DNA of 10,057 bases from an uncultured Eubacteriales bacterium. Its GTDB lineage: Bacteria; Bacillota; Clostridia; Oscillospirales; Oscillospiraceae. The position numbers and the translations under genes are program-made. Numbering within the stretch: the first letter of the stretch is position 1; the number at the start of each line of letters is the position of its first letter. Shown here piece after piece: positions 1 to 6,690 of the stretch. Below the pieces are notes generated by a model that was not told the origin of the DNA, did not search any database, and saw only the letters and a list, made by a program, of their open reading frames with translations. The stretch spans positions 1-10,057 of the forward strand of contig USMP01000020.1 of NCBI GenBank assembly GCA_900555795.1. The letters are read 5' to 3'.

Positions 1-278
1 TGGTGTCACCGGTGATTGCCGTCAGCTGTCAGTACAAGCGCCCCACCACCTTCAACGATCTGGTGGATACCACCGTCACCGTGCAGGAGTACCGGGGCGC
101 CCGGCTGCGGGTGGGCTATGAGATGCGCAAGGCAGACGGAACGCTGGTGCTGACCGGCGACTCCTCCCACTGCTTCTTAGACCGGGAGGGCCGTTTTTTG
201 CGGCTGAGCCGGGAGATTCCGGAACTGGATCAGACACTGCGGGAATTAGCGGGCGCCAGCCAGGTGCCCGCAGGCTGA
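1..278 (+). CDS. acyl-CoA thioesterase, YbgC/FadM-like (4HBT hotdog fold), 3' end only
   Basis: This is the C-terminal part of a hotdog-fold thioesterase that would hydrolyse acyl-CoA thioesters in the cytoplasm. The reading frame starts at base 3 and is open to the left edge, so the start and roughly the first 40-50 residues, including the usual N-terminal catalytic Asp region, lie outside the window. The GTG at base 3 is in mid-fold and is not a credible start. The visible 91 residues show the second half of the fold: a VSCQYKRPTTFNDLVD strand-turn typical of the family (VxCxYxxPxxxxD), then alternating strands, a T/S-H-x-F-x-D-x-x-G-R segment (SSHCFLDREGRF), and a closing pro-rich and acidic helix. 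It stops with TGA immediately before a strong hairpin terminator, so it is the last gene of its transcript. The family call is fairly secure. Substrate and physiological role cannot be told. Confidence 0.8.
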   Translation, partial: VSPVIAVSCQYKRPTTFNDLVDTTVTVQEYRGARLRVGYEMRKADGTLVLTGDSSHCFLDREGRFLRLSREIPELDQTLRELAGASQVPAG

Positions 279-316
279 GGGAGGGGCGGCAATGCCGCCC
301 CTCCCCCTATTTCTTC
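279..316. terminator. bidirectional intrinsic terminator between convergent genes
   Basis: A perfect 12-bp GC-rich stem pairs 279-290 with 294-305 around an AAT loop. It begins on the base after the thioesterase stop codon. A short T-rich stretch (308-316, TATTTCTT) follows on the plus strand. The stem also lies directly after the stop of the minus-strand gene ending at 307, so it probably terminates both transcripts. On the minus strand there is no U-tract after the stem, so termination should be stronger for the plus strand. Confidence 0.8.
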
Positions 317-507
317 CGCCACCGCTCCGCCGCGCGGAGAAGCTTCTCCTTCTCCCCCGGGGACAGGCCCTGGGCAATCTGGGGATAGTTGTGCTCTGTG
401 CCGTTTGTGGCCTGGACCTCATAGGTGCCGTACTTGTTGATGACATCGTCATCTCCCTCGGGCCAGCCGGGCTTTCGTTCCGGCGGCTGGCTATGGTGCT
501 TCGCCAT
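307..507 (-). CDS. small protein of unknown function downstream of spoIID (66 aa)
   Basis: I do not recognise this family. The start is the ATG at 507-505. It is preceded by an excellent Shine-Dalgarno, GGAGGTGA (520-513), with five bases between; an in-frame GTG at 516 lies inside that site and is not used. The protein is hydrophilic and soluble, with no membrane segment or signal peptide. It has a His/Pro-rich N-terminus (MAKHHSQPPERKPGWPEGDD), a middle stretch with YGTYEVQATNGTEHNYPQIAQ, and a basic C-terminal helix (LSPGEKEKLLRAAERWRKK). The gene follows spoIID on the same strand after 45 bases with no hairpin terminator between them, so co-transcription is likely. By context only, it could be made in the mother cell during sporulation. 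The strong ribosome site and clean operon position argue for a real gene. Confidence 0.65.
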   Translation of the reverse strand: MAKHHSQPPERKPGWPEGDDDVINKYGTYEVQATNGTEHNYPQIAQGLSPGEKEKLLRAAERWRKK

Positions 508-552
508 GGGCCTCACCTCCGCTGCTAGTATGCCCGGGGCAGCGAAAAATCA

Positions 553-1572
553 TCACCGCTGGAGCCGGTAAGTCTCCACGGTGGTGCCGGTATAGTACCA
601 GGCCAGAATCTCCTTGTAGTCCATCCCCTCCCCGGCCAGCACGTTGGCCCCGTACTGGCTCATACCCACGCCGTGGCCGTATCCGGTGACGGAAAAGGTG
701 ACAGTATCCTCCACAAAGGAGATGGTAAAGCAGGGGCTGCGCAGGCCCAGAATGGTGCGCAGCTGGTTGCCGCTGACGGTGACGCCTCCCACGCAGAGGG
801 ACTTCACCGCCCCGCCGGGCTGCTGCTTCATGTTGGTAAACCAGTTGGAGCACACGCCGCTGAGATCCGCCTCAGGAAGGGCCTCCTGGAGCAGTTCCTT
901 CAGTTCCCCGGCGGCAAAGGAGGCGGTGGAGCGGTAGTTGGGGACAGTGCTCTCGTCCTCCGGGGAGGTGACGCTCTGCAGATAGGGCAGGCTGCTGCTC
1001 CACACGTCGGCGGCATCCTGGGTCATGCCGGCGGAGGAGGAGTGGAACACCGCCAGCACCGGCGCGCCCTCATAGAGGATGCACTGCCCGTCGGTTTCGG
1101 TTACGGCGGCGCGGATTTTCTCTTCCCAGGCCGCCGTCTGAGCGCCCCAGCCCCGGGCCGCCTCCTCATAGGTCATATACGCCTTGCAGCAGTTGATGTC
1201 GTCGCAGGCATCCGCCTCCGGGTGGGCGGCGGTGCCGCCGGTTTCGATTTTATGGATGGTGTAGGTCCGGGCCGCCACCGCCTGGGCCTTGAGGGCCTCC
1301 GGCGCAAAGGAGGCGGGCATCTCCGCCCGCACCACGCCTATGAGATAGGTCTCCATATCCATCTCCTGAAGCTTTCCCCCTACAAGCACCCGGATGCTGG
1401 TGCCCGCGTCCACCCCACCGGTCCCCGCCGGCCCCGGCTCCTGCTCCGGCTCCTGCCGCTCCGCAGGCTCCGGCGGGTCCGGCTCCCGCTTCTGGGCGGG
1501 CGCGCCCCAAAGCCAGGGGAGGAAAAAAAGCAAAAAAATCAGTATCAGCGACAAGCCCACATGTTTTCCCAT
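553..1572 (-). CDS. spoIID: stage II sporulation protein D, peptidoglycan lytic transglycosylase
   Basis: SpoIID cleaves glycan strands as a lytic transglycosylase. With SpoIIP and SpoIIM it drives membrane migration during engulfment of the forespore. The chosen ATG (1572) gives 339 residues and follows a purine-rich ribosome site (AGAGGGGGA, about 8 bases upstream); an upstream in-frame ATG at 1638 lacks one and lies above the probable transcription start. Residues 5-22 form a single membrane anchor, and 28-55 are a Pro/Glu-rich linker. The SpoIID domain runs from about 59 to 339. Visible landmarks are YLIGVVRAEMP (E84 matches the catalytic Glu of B. subtilis SpoIID), EALKAQAVAARTY, HSSSAGMT (177-184) and GYGHGVGMSQYGA (297-309). 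H117, C123 and C128-C129 make an H-x5-C-x4-C-C cluster resembling the zinc site described for Clostridioides difficile SpoIID. A sigma-E-like promoter lies just upstream. Identity is secure. Confidence 0.95.
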   Translation of the reverse strand: MGKHVGLSLILIFLLFFLPWLWGAPAQKREPDPPEPAERQEPEQEPGPAGTGGVDAGTSIRVLVGGKLQEMDMETYLIGVVRAEMPASFAPEALKAQAVAARTYTIHKIETGGTAAHPEADACDDINCCKAYMTYEEAARGWGAQTAAWEEKIRAAVTETDGQCILYEGAPVLAVFHSSSAGMTQDAADVWSSSLPYLQSVTSPEDESTVPNYRSTASFAAGELKELLQEALPEADLSGVCSNWFTNMKQQPGGAVKSLCVGGVTVSGNQLRTILGLRSPCFTISFVEDTVTFSVTGYGHGVGMSQYGANVLAGEGMDYKEILAWYYTGTTVETYRLQR

Positions 1573-1597
1573 CGGCGCATTCCCCCTCTTCCCCAAC

Positions 1598-1626
1598 AGC
1601 TTATGCGGCGCTTGTCCAAAAAATGA
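1598..1626 (-). promoter_or_regulatory. candidate sigma-E promoter of spoIID
   Basis: On the minus strand, TCATTTT (1626-1620) is followed after 14 bases by CATAAGCT (1605-1598). This fits the known sigma-E pattern (kmATATT, 14-15 bases, CATACAmT) at 6 of 7 and 6 of 8 positions. Transcription would begin near 1591, leaving a leader of roughly 20 bases with the ribosome site at about 1590-1582. spoIID is a classic sigma-E mother-cell gene, so the match and the context agree. It is a pattern match only. Confidence 0.55.
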
Positions 1627-1654
1627 TGACAAAACCATTCACCGGTGGTATACT
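1626..1654 (+). promoter_or_regulatory. sigma-A-type promoter for the membrane protein gene
   Basis: ATGACA (1626-1631) and TATACT (1649-1654) are separated by exactly 17 bases. Each matches its consensus (TTGACA, TATAAT) at five of six positions. The -10 is preceded by TG at 1646-1647, giving an extended -10. Transcription would begin near 1661, about 125 bases before the start codon at 1786. That leader holds two GC-rich hairpins: GCCGCC/GGCGGC around 1666-1687, and CCCCGC/GCGGGG at 1697-1702/1707-1712. Confidence 0.65.
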
Positions 1655-1785
1655 AGCGGATACGGGCCGCCTAGCGCGGGCGGCGGCATGCTTTTTCCCC
1701 GCGCCTGCGGGGGATGGGAGCCTGGCAGCCCCTGCAAAAATGGCGGGCAAGTCCGTCAAGCTTCCCGGGAAAGGGTGTATGTGAA

Positions 1786-2460
1786 ATGAAGCAATGGCGA
1801 CAAACCGGCCTCTGGTGGTGCGTGGGCCTGGCTCTGATGGCTCTGCGCCTTCTGCACAACCGCTTCGGCTTTGACAGTTCCACGGGGCTCTCCGTGCCCT
1901 GCTGGCAGCGGCCGGCGCTGGTGGCGGGCCTGGTACTGACGGCAGCGGGATCGGTGCTGCTGCACTGGCGGCTGCCCCGGACAAAGGCGGCCTTTGGGGA
2001 CGCCTTTGCCCTCCCGGAGCGGGAGACGGCCCTGCTGGCGGCGGGGAGCCTGCTGCTGGCCGCCGGAGGCGGCCTTGTGGCGGTACGCTCCGCTCTGGAG
2101 CGGGGCGGAGCGGCGGCCCTGGCGGCGGGGGCGCTGGCCCTGGCGGCGGCCCTGCTGCCCGCCATGTTTTTCTCCGTATTCTTTGTGCTGGCTGTATATC
2201 TGCCCGCGGCGGATGACCCGGTGCTGGCCCGGTACGACATCCAGGTGCTGGCCACCGCCGCCGCGGCCTACGCCTTCTCCCAGCTGGCGGGCTTTACCCA
2301 GCGGGAGAGCAGCCCCCGGCGGTTTGCCATCACCGCCTCCCTGGCGGTGGCACTGTGCATTGCCGCCCTGGCGGACAGCGTGGGGCTGCCGCTGCGGCTG
2401 CTCTTTGCCGGCTGCGGGGCGGTGTTGTCGGGATTTTTGCTGCTGCTTAAGAGAACCTGA
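1786..2460 (+). CDS. polytopic integral membrane protein of unknown function (224 aa)
   Basis: I do not recognise the family. The ATG at 1786 follows AAGGG (1771-1775) at ten bases. An in-frame ATG at 1714 would add 24 residues but has its only G-rich stretch abutting it, so it is less likely. The protein is strongly hydrophobic, with about seven predicted membrane segments: roughly residues 8-23, 43-61, 83-100, 108-124, 126-141, 154-169 and 181-221 (the last region probably two helices). Loops are short; two basic/acidic loops lie at 62-80 and 171-179. The very Ala/Leu-rich helices show no recognisable transporter or enzyme signature. The gene occupies the place that yybS (a DUF2232 membrane protein) has upstream of gdpP in Bacillus. 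However, it is shorter (YybS is about 309 residues), I see no convincing sequence similarity, and a terminator and new promoter separate it from gdpP. Confidence 0.8.
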   Translation: MKQWRQTGLWWCVGLALMALRLLHNRFGFDSSTGLSVPCWQRPALVAGLVLTAAGSVLLHWRLPRTKAAFGDAFALPERETALLAAGSLLLAAGGGLVAVRSALERGGAAALAAGALALAAALLPAMFFSVFFVLAVYLPAADDPVLARYDIQVLATAAAAYAFSQLAGFTQRESSPRRFAITASLAVALCIAALADSVGLPLRLLFAGCGAVLSGFLLLLKRT

Positions 2461-2468
2461 TGGCCGGA

Positions 2469-2508
2469 GAGGGGCCGCGGGCTATGCCTGCGGCCCCTCC
2501 CGCCTTCT
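2469..2508 (+). terminator. GC-rich hairpin terminator after the membrane protein gene
   Basis: A 14-bp stem with a single G-T wobble pairs 2469-2482 with 2486-2499 around a TAT loop, eight bases after the stop codon. The following bases (CCGCCTTCT) are pyrimidine-rich but hold no clean T-run. It may therefore terminate partially, or protect the 3' end of the message. Confidence 0.6.
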
Positions 2509-2559
2509 CCACCGGCGCTGTGAGGCGACCTGGAAGGCCAATTTTGGCGCATTTCCTCT

Positions 2560-2588
2560 TTGCTTTGCGGGACACCTTGTGGTATAAT
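2560..2588 (+). promoter_or_regulatory. sigma-A promoter with extended -10 driving gdpP and downstream genes
   Basis: TATAAT at 2583-2588 is a perfect -10, with TG at 2580-2581 one base upstream (extended -10). TTGCTT at 2560-2565 is a partial -35 at exactly 17 bases. Transcription would begin near 2595, so any gdpP start codon upstream of this is excluded. The predicted leader to the GTG at 2722 is about 127 bases. Confidence 0.75.
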
Positions 2589-2594
2589 GAGTGT

Positions 2595-2721
2595 GTATAT
2601 GCGCACGCCGTCTCTCCGGGACGGCCGCACCCACAGGGAAAACCCCTGTCAGCATCTGCACGGCCCGCCGGGATACACCACCAGCGGCGCCGTTTTACGG
2701 GAAAAGAGGAGGGAGCGGCCC
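2595..2721 (+). promoter_or_regulatory. structured 5' leader of gdpP
   Basis: The predicted leader holds two clean small hairpins: 2607-2612 with 2620-2625 (six pairs), and 2633-2638 with 2644-2649 (six pairs, AAAAC loop). Further G/C-rich self-complementary sequence follows before the ribosome site AGGAGG (2707-2712). I recognise no known riboswitch here, and the conserved core of the c-di-AMP (ydaO) riboswitch is not apparent. There is no T-run that would make an obvious terminator. Function is unknown. Confidence 0.35.
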
Positions 2722-4710
2722 GTGCATAAAAAATTATCCCGGCTCATTGAACCCAATCTGCAGCCCTATTTTCTGTGTCTGGTGCTGTTTATCGCGGCGG
2801 CGGCTTTGATTCAGCCGGTGCTGGCCGCCGTGGAGACGGCGGCCCTGGTGCTGCTGTACATTTTCTACCGGAAGCAGAGTTACACCCGCCGGCGCAATGT
2901 GATGCAGTACGTGGAAACCCTTACCGGCGGCGTGGACTCCATCAGCAAAAACAGCATGCTCAACACCCCCCTGCCGGTGGTGGTGTTTCGGGCGGACAGC
3001 GGGGAGATCATCTGGACCAACGACGGCTTCATAGCCCTCGCCGACGCCCGGGACAACGTCTTTGACATGCGCATCGGGGATCTGGCCCCCAGCTTTGACT
3101 ACCAGTGGATCCTCACCGGGGATACCCAGGCCGGGGAACTGACGGAGATGAACGGCGGGGTCTATCAGGTCTACGGCTCCGCCGGGCGCATGAGCGGGCG
3201 GGCCGCCGGGCAGGGACAGATCATCACCGCCTACTTTGTGGACGTCACCGAGCAGCAGCACATGAAAATGGTCTACGAGGCCACCCGGCCGGTGGTCTGC
3301 GTGCTGGTGCTGGACAACTACGAGGAACTGCTGAAGGCCGGCGGGGAGGCCGCCAAATCCGCCGTCCTGGCCCAGATTGACGAGAAGCTGAACGCCTGGG
3401 TGGACGGCTCCGGCGGCATGCTGCGCAAGTACGACCGGGACCGCTACCTCTTCATCTGCGACGAGCAGTGCTTCGAGCGCATGGTGGCGGATAAGTTCTC
3501 CGTGCTGGAGGACCTGCACCAGGTGGTCAGCGAGGACGGCGTCAACGCCACCCTCTCCATCGGCATCGGCAAAGACTGCGACAGCTATGAGGAGGCCTTC
3601 CGCTGGGCCAGCAAGTCCATCGAGATGGCCCTCAGCCGGGGCGGCGACCAGGCGGTGGTCAAGGACAGTCTGGACTTCCAGTTTTACGGCGGGAGATCGA
3701 AGTCCACGGAAAAGCGGACCAAGGTGAAAAGCCGGGTCATGGCCAAGGCCCTGGGGGATCTGATTACCGACGCCACAGAGGTCTATGTCATGGGCCACGA
3801 GTACGCGGATATGGACAGCGTGGGGGCCGCCGCGGGGATCTGCTGCGCCGCCAGAAAGCGGGGGAAAAAGGTCCAGATCGTGATCGATCTGGAGGGCAAC
3901 AACGCCCAGCCCCTGGTGCGCCGTCTGCGGGAGCAGCCGGAGTACGCCGGCGCCTTCGTCAGCGGGGCCGACGCCTTTATCCACGCCCAGCCCGGCGCGC
4001 TGCTGGTGGTGGTGGACACCAACCGCCCCGACATGGTGGAGAGCAGCCAGCTGCTGGACAGCTGCAACCGGGTGGCGGTGATCGACCACCACCGCCGGGC
4101 CTCTATTTACATTGAGAGCGCCGCCCTCAACTTCCACGAGCCCTACGCCTCCTCCACCGCCGAGATGGTTACGGAACTGCTGCAGTACATGGTGGAGCCC
4201 AGCGACCTTCTGCGGGCTGAGGCGGACGCCCTTTTGGCGGGCATTGTGCTGGACACCAAGAACTTTACCATGCGCACCGGAGGGCGCACCTTTGAGGCCG
4301 CCGCGTTCCTCCGCCGGGCCGGGGCCGACACCGCCGAGGTGCGCCGCTATTTCCAGAGCGACCTTGCCAGCATGGTCCGCCGCTACGACATCATCCGCCG
4401 GGCCCAGCTGGTCCACGGGGATGTGGCCGTGGCCACGGCGGAGGGCGAGGTGGCCCGTGTCACCGCCGCCATGGCCGCCGACGACCTGCTGACTCTGAAG
4501 GGGGTTCAGGCCTCCTTCGTGGTCTACCAGCAGGGGGAGGGCGTGTCCATGTCCGCCAGAAGTCTGGGGGAAATCAACGTGCAGGTCATTGTGGAGAACC
4601 TGGGGGGCGGCGGCAACGCCACCTCCGCCGGCGGCTTTGTGCCGGGCACGGATGTGGAGACGGTGCACCAGCGGCTGCTGGCCGCCATTGACGCCTACTA
4701 TCAAACCTAA
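2722..4710 (+). CDS. gdpP: cyclic-di-AMP phosphodiesterase GdpP (DHH-DHHA1)
   Basis: GdpP is a membrane-bound enzyme that hydrolyses c-di-AMP to pApA, affecting potassium and osmotic balance, cell-wall stress and beta-lactam tolerance. The GTG start at 2722 has AGGAGG nine bases upstream and gives 662 residues, matching the roughly 659 of B. subtilis GdpP. Two membrane helices (about 16-30 and 33-49) come first. A PAS-like domain follows (about 84-180), then a degenerate GGDEF domain (about 187-315, with RKYDRDRY where an active GGDEF loop would be). A basic linker (323-347) leads to the DHH domain. Catalytic metal ligands are visible: H359, D363 and D365 in GHEYADMDSVG, D432 in VDTNRPDM, the DHH at 455-457, and D511. 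The DHHA1 signature reads GGGGN (628-632) instead of the usual GGGGH. It is followed by rplI and dnaB as in Bacillus. Confidence 0.95.
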   Translation: MHKKLSRLIEPNLQPYFLCLVLFIAAAALIQPVLAAVETAALVLLYIFYRKQSYTRRRNVMQYVETLTGGVDSISKNSMLNTPLPVVVFRADSGEIIWTNDGFIALADARDNVFDMRIGDLAPSFDYQWILTGDTQAGELTEMNGGVYQVYGSAGRMSGRAAGQGQIITAYFVDVTEQQHMKMVYEATRPVVCVLVLDNYEELLKAGGEAAKSAVLAQIDEKLNAWVDGSGGMLRKYDRDRYLFICDEQCFERMVADKFSVLEDLHQVVSEDGVNATLSIGIGKDCDSYEEAFRWASKSIEMALSRGGDQAVVKDSLDFQFYGGRSKSTEKRTKVKSRVMAKALGDLITDATEVYVMGHEYADMDSVGAAAGICCAARKRGKKVQIVIDLEGNNAQPLVRRLREQPEYAGAFVSGADAFIHAQPGALLVVVDTNRPDMVESSQLLDSCNRVAVIDHHRRASIYIESAALNFHEPYASSTAEMVTELLQYMVEPSDLLRAEADALLAGIVLDTKNFTMRTGGRTFEAAAFLRRAGADTAEVRRYFQSDLASMVRRYDIIRRAQLVHGDVAVATAEGEVARVTAAMAADDLLTLKGVQASFVVYQQGEGVSMSARSLGEINVQVIVENLGGGGNATSAGGFVPGTDVETVHQRLLAAIDAYYQT

Positions 4711-4763
4711 CTCCGGGCTGGGGCCGCCCGCCCCCTCATTGCGGGGACCCGCATCCCGGAAAA

Positions 4764-4791
4764 TCCCCCCCTGACGGGGACAACCTTTTTT
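4764..4791 (+). terminator. weak terminator or attenuator between gdpP and rplI
   Basis: A five-pair stem (4764-4768 with 4776-4780, loop of seven) is followed five bases later by six T residues (4786-4791). Just upstream, 4712-4717 can pair with 4755-4760, enclosing other G/C-rich hairpins, so alternative folds are possible. The T-run lies ten bases before the rplI ribosome site. This could tune ribosomal-protein expression relative to gdpP, but the stem is short and I see no firm separate promoter for rplI. Confidence 0.35.
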
Positions 4792-4814
4792 GAAGTATAT
4801 TGGAGGAACATCAG

Positions 4815-5264
4815 ATGAAAGTCATTTTACAGCAGGACGTGAGAGGCCAGGGAAAGAAGGGCCAGATGGTGGAGGTTGCCGAGGGCTATGCCCGCAACTT
4901 CCTGCTGCCCCGGAAGCTGGCCGTACCCGCCACGGCGGACGCCGTCAACACCATGCAGCTGCGGGAGAAGGCCAAAAAGGCGGAGGACGCGCGGCTGAAG
5001 GCCGAGGCGGAGGCCGTGGTGGAGAAGCTGAAAAACGCCCCTGTGAAGGTCAGCGCCCGGGCCGGCGCCAACGGGAAGCTGTTCGGGGCCGTGACCAGCA
5101 AGGAGGTGTCTGAGGCGCTGCTGGCCCAGCACGGCATTGAGCTGGCCAAGAACAAGATCGTCATGGATGAGCCCATCAAGGCTTACGGGGCATACCAGCT
5201 GAAGGCCAAGCTGGGCTATGAGGTGTCCGGCACCGTCTATGTGATGGTGGTGGAGGAGAAGTAA
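4815..5264 (+). CDS. rplI: 50S ribosomal protein bL9
   Basis: bL9 binds 23S rRNA at the base of the L1 stalk. Its long connecting helix projects from the ribosome and influences reading-frame maintenance. The ATG at 4815 has GGAGG (4802-4806) eight bases upstream and gives 149 residues, the usual length. The N-terminal RNA-binding domain is textbook: [17 protein letters not shown], then [18 protein letters not shown] (residues 19-36). A charged Lys/Glu/Ala-rich connecting helix covers about 44-75. The C-terminal domain carries [16 protein letters not shown] (87-102) and ends [13 protein letters not shown]. It sits between gdpP and dnaB, the same order as in Bacillus, with 34 bases to dnaB. 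That gap holds a small CGCCC/GGGCG hairpin (5266-5278) and no terminator, so read-through into dnaB is expected. Confidence 0.98.
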   Translation: MKVILQQDVRGQGKKGQMVEVAEGYARNFLLPRKLAVPATADAVNTMQLREKAKKAEDARLKAEAEAVVEKLKNAPVKVSARAGANGKLFGAVTSKEVSEALLAQHGIELAKNKIVMDEPIKAYGAYQLKAKLGYEVSGTVYVMVVEEK

Positions 5265-5298
5265 CGCCCGCCGGGCGGAGAAAAGGAGATGATCCCCC

Positions 5299-6648
5299 GT
5301 GCCAGCGGACGAGCTGCTTACCCGGCAGATGCCCCACTCCCTGGAGGCGGAGCAGGCCGCTCTGGGGGCCATGCTCATTGACGCCGACTGCATCAAGGAT
5401 GTGATGGACAAACTTCAGCCGGAGGACTTCTATATCCAGCAGAACCGGGATATTTTTGAGACCATCTACACCATGTTCAGCTACTCCCGTCCCATCGACG
5501 GGGTCACGGTGGCGGAGGAGATGCAGAAAAACGGCACCTTCGACCAGGGCGCCACCCGGAACTATCTGGTGCAGCTGATGGAGGTCACACCCACCAGCGC
5601 CAACGTGATGGAGTATGTAAATATCATCCGTGACAAGTCCCTGCTGCGGGGCCTGGCCAAGGCCGCCGGGGACATTCTGGCCACTGTGCAGGAGGGCCTG
5701 GGGGAGGCGCAGGCCACCCTGGAGGCAGCTGAGCAGCGGATTTACGCCATCCGCCGGGGCCGCAGCGCCCAGGAGATGGTGCCGGTGGCCCAGATTATCA
5801 AGCCCCTGCTGGACCAGCTTAATGACCTGGCCAGCGGCAAAACAGGCATGCCGGGCCTGCCCAGCGGCTTTTCCGCCGTGGATCAGAAGATCCACGGCCT
5901 GAACAAATCCGACCTGATTCTCCTGGCCGCCCGCCCCGGCGTGGGCAAGAGTTCCTTCGCCCTGAATATGGCGCTGAACGTGGCCAAAAGCAGCGGAAAA
6001 ACGGTGGCGGTGTTCTCCCTGGAGATGAGCAAGGAGCAGCTGGTGACACGTCTGCTCTCCTCTGAGGCTCTGGTGGATCTGAGCCGCCTGATGACCGGCC
6101 GGCTCAGCGCCACCGACTGGGGCAAGCTGACCCAGGCCGCCCGCGTCCTGCGGCAGACGGACATCCGCATCGACGACAACCCCATGCTCACCGCCGCGGA
6201 CATGAACGCCAAATGCCGCCGGCTGGACAACCTGGGCCTGGTCATTATTGACTACCTCCAGCTGATGAGTTCCGCCGGGGGCAAGGGCTACTCCGGAGAG
6301 AGCCGTCAGCAGGCGGTCAGCGACATCTCCCGGATGCTGAAAATCATGGCCAAGGAGTTGAACGTGCCGGTGCTGTGCCTCAGCCAGCTCAGCCGCGCCA
6401 ACGAGAAGCGCGAGGACAAGCGGCCCATGCTCTCCGACCTGCGGGACTCCGGCGCCATTGAGCAGGACGCGGACATCGTCATGTTCCTCTACCGGGAGGA
6501 CTATTATAAGGAAGAGACGGAAAATAAAAACATTGCCGAGTGCATCATCGCCAAAAACCGCCACGGGGAAACCGGCAAGGTGCCTCTGCGCTGGATGCCG
6601 GAGTACACCACCTACAGCACCCTGGAGATGCGCTTCGACGAGGAGTAG
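5299..6648 (+). CDS. dnaB: replicative DNA helicase DnaB (B. subtilis DnaC)
   Basis: This is the hexameric ring helicase that unwinds DNA at the replication fork and recruits primase. The GTG start (5299) has AAGGAG (5283-5288) ten bases upstream; 449 residues is typical. The N-terminal collar domain covers about 7-110 (MPHSLEAEQAALGAMLID). A linker helix follows, and the RecA-like ATPase domain starts near 180. Visible motifs are Walker A ARPGVGKSS (211-219), FSLEMS (239-244) with the catalytic Glu, Walker B LVIIDYLQLM (314-323), LSQLSR (361-366) and the DNA-binding segment DLRDSGAIEQDADIV (380-394). The trans-acting arginine finger region is KNRHGETG (419-426). There is no intein or insertion. 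The gene is followed closely by a small membrane protein gene. Identity is secure. Confidence 0.98.
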   Translation: MPADELLTRQMPHSLEAEQAALGAMLIDADCIKDVMDKLQPEDFYIQQNRDIFETIYTMFSYSRPIDGVTVAEEMQKNGTFDQGATRNYLVQLMEVTPTSANVMEYVNIIRDKSLLRGLAKAAGDILATVQEGLGEAQATLEAAEQRIYAIRRGRSAQEMVPVAQIIKPLLDQLNDLASGKTGMPGLPSGFSAVDQKIHGLNKSDLILLAARPGVGKSSFALNMALNVAKSSGKTVAVFSLEMSKEQLVTRLLSSEALVDLSRLMTGRLSATDWGKLTQAARVLRQTDIRIDDNPMLTAADMNAKCRRLDNLGLVIIDYLQLMSSAGGKGYSGESRQQAVSDISRMLKIMAKELNVPVLCLSQLSRANEKREDKRPMLSDLRDSGAIEQDADIVMFLYREDYYKEETENKNIAECIIAKNRHGETGKVPLRWMPEYTTYSTLEMRFDEE

Positions 6649-6666
6649 CGCCCCACAGGGGGGCGC
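6648..6666 (+). other. intergenic hairpin at the dnaB stop codon
   Basis: Bases 6648-6654 pair perfectly with 6660-6666 (seven G/C pairs, five-base loop), beginning on the last base of the dnaB TAG. No T-run follows, so it is not a standard intrinsic terminator. A role in message stability or in lowering downstream expression is possible. Confidence 0.45.
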
Positions 6667-6690
6667 AGGCCCCAGGAGGAAGGAACCTTT

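Noticed and set aside
187..237. Reading the partial thioesterase as a broken gene
   Set aside because: The visible portion is intact to a natural stop followed by a terminator. It is incomplete only because the window begins inside it.
673..1626. A 317-codon plus-strand open frame antisense to spoIID
   Set aside because: spoIID is clear on the other strand. The antisense translation is Gly/Arg/His-rich without recognisable domains.
1786..2460. Assignment of the membrane protein as YybS (DUF2232)
   Set aside because: The position before gdpP fits, but the protein is much shorter, I see no recognisable sequence similarity, and a terminator and separate promoter lie between it and gdpP.
2595..2721. 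c-di-AMP (ydaO-type) riboswitch in the gdpP leader
   Set aside because: The conserved core sequences of that class are not apparent. The region has only simple hairpins and no terminator.
2734..4704. A 656-codon open frame on the minus strand across nearly all of gdpP
   Set aside because: The plus strand carries an unmistakable full-length GdpP with intact catalytic residues. The antisense product is a His/Gly/Val-rich shadow typical of GC-rich third positions, with no recognisable domain.
4771..4801. A promoter for rplI (CTGACG and TATATT)
   Set aside because: Spacing is 19 bases, the -35 match is partial, and the implied start would fall in the ribosome binding site region, leaving no usable leader.
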